DNA of 15,084 bases from an uncultured Erysipelotrichaceae bacterium (GTDB lineage Bacteria > Bacillota_I > Bacilli_A > Erysipelotrichales > Erysipelotrichaceae), in NCBI GenBank assembly GCA_910586285.1, contig CAJUGR010000036.1:1-15084 (forward strand). Direction: 5' to 3'. The notes under the pieces are model-generated. The model saw only the letters and a list, made by a program, of their open reading frames with translations, made no database searches and was not told where the DNA came from. Numbering within the stretch: position 1 is the stretch's first letter; each line of letters opens with the position of its first letter. This document shows, one piece after another, positions 15,037 to 15,084 of the stretch. The position numbers and the translations under genes are program-made.

Positions 15037-15084
15037 TCACGGGTACATAGTCTGTTGATGTGAAGCATCAGATACAGTTTCTCT
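15021..15084 (-). CDS. C-terminal end of a BglG/LicT-family transcription antiterminator (partial)
   Basis: The frame entering from the window edge encodes EKLYLMLHINRLCTREDCDQ and then TAA (15023-15021). The pattern (Y/L)L(T/M)LHI(N/Q)R(L/V) is typical of the end of the second PTS regulation domain (PRD2). Only about 20 codons are visible, so the call depends on this motif together with the RAT-like site, terminator and PTS genes right after it. Such proteins bind RAT RNA through an N-terminal domain and are controlled by PTS phosphorylation. The stop codon lies within the RAT-like site. Confidence 0.65.
   Translation of the reverse strand, partial: EKLYLMLHINRLCTREDCDQ

Overview
The window looks like chromosomal DNA of a low-to-mid GC Firmicute (Bacillota). 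My best guess is an Erysipelotrichia-type gut or oral lineage, but this is inference. It rests on a guanine riboswitch before a purine operon, a BglG/LicT-type antitermination leader, a cell-wall sorting tail of the 'TGDTSNP' kind, a single-chain PurL of about 1240 residues and an IS1202/ISNCY-type transposase. Almost everything is encoded on the minus strand; only the transposase is on plus.

Right to left, in the direction of minus-strand transcription. (1) 15084-11320 is a beta-glucoside-type PTS operon. It opens with the last 20 codons of a BglG-family antiterminator, whose 3' end overlaps a RAT-like antiterminator site and a strong terminator. Then come PTS EIIBC, a GH1 6-phospho-beta-glucosidase, a free-standing EIIA-Glc-type protein and the N-terminal third of a ChbG/YdjC-type deacetylase that breaks off at a stop codon. 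Intergenic distances run from -4 to +5 nt, so the four genes form one transcription unit. (2) 11319-9448 holds an AT-rich hairpin region, an IS1202-like insertion element with an intact DDE transposase, and a short non-coding flank. (3) 9447-1657 is the purine operon. It has a sigma-A-like promoter, a guanine-class riboswitch with a readable terminator/antiterminator switch, an unannotated 31-codon leader ORF with a strong Shine-Dalgarno, then purE-purL-purM-purN-purH and a strong terminator. (4) 1601-1 encodes a secreted, wall-anchored protein of unknown function, followed by three inverted repeats.

How the parts work together. The purine operon supplies de novo IMP steps 3 (purN), 4 (purL), 5 (purM), 6 (purE) and 9-10 (purH); purF, purD, purC and purB are not in this window. 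Excess guanine or hypoxanthine is predicted to stabilise the aptamer P1 helix, free the terminator and stop transcription before purE. The sugar operon would import and phosphorylate a beta-linked disaccharide (EIIA to EIIB to sugar through EIIC), then hydrolyse it with the GH1 enzyme. Its expression would be gated by the antiterminator encoded just upstream.

I see no CRISPR array, tRNA or rRNA, and no defence or biosynthetic system of obviously new type. The least-described items are the leader ORF between riboswitch and purE, the second long hairpin in the PTS leader, the IS-proximal truncation of the deacetylase gene, and the wall protein with both a lipobox and a sorting signal.
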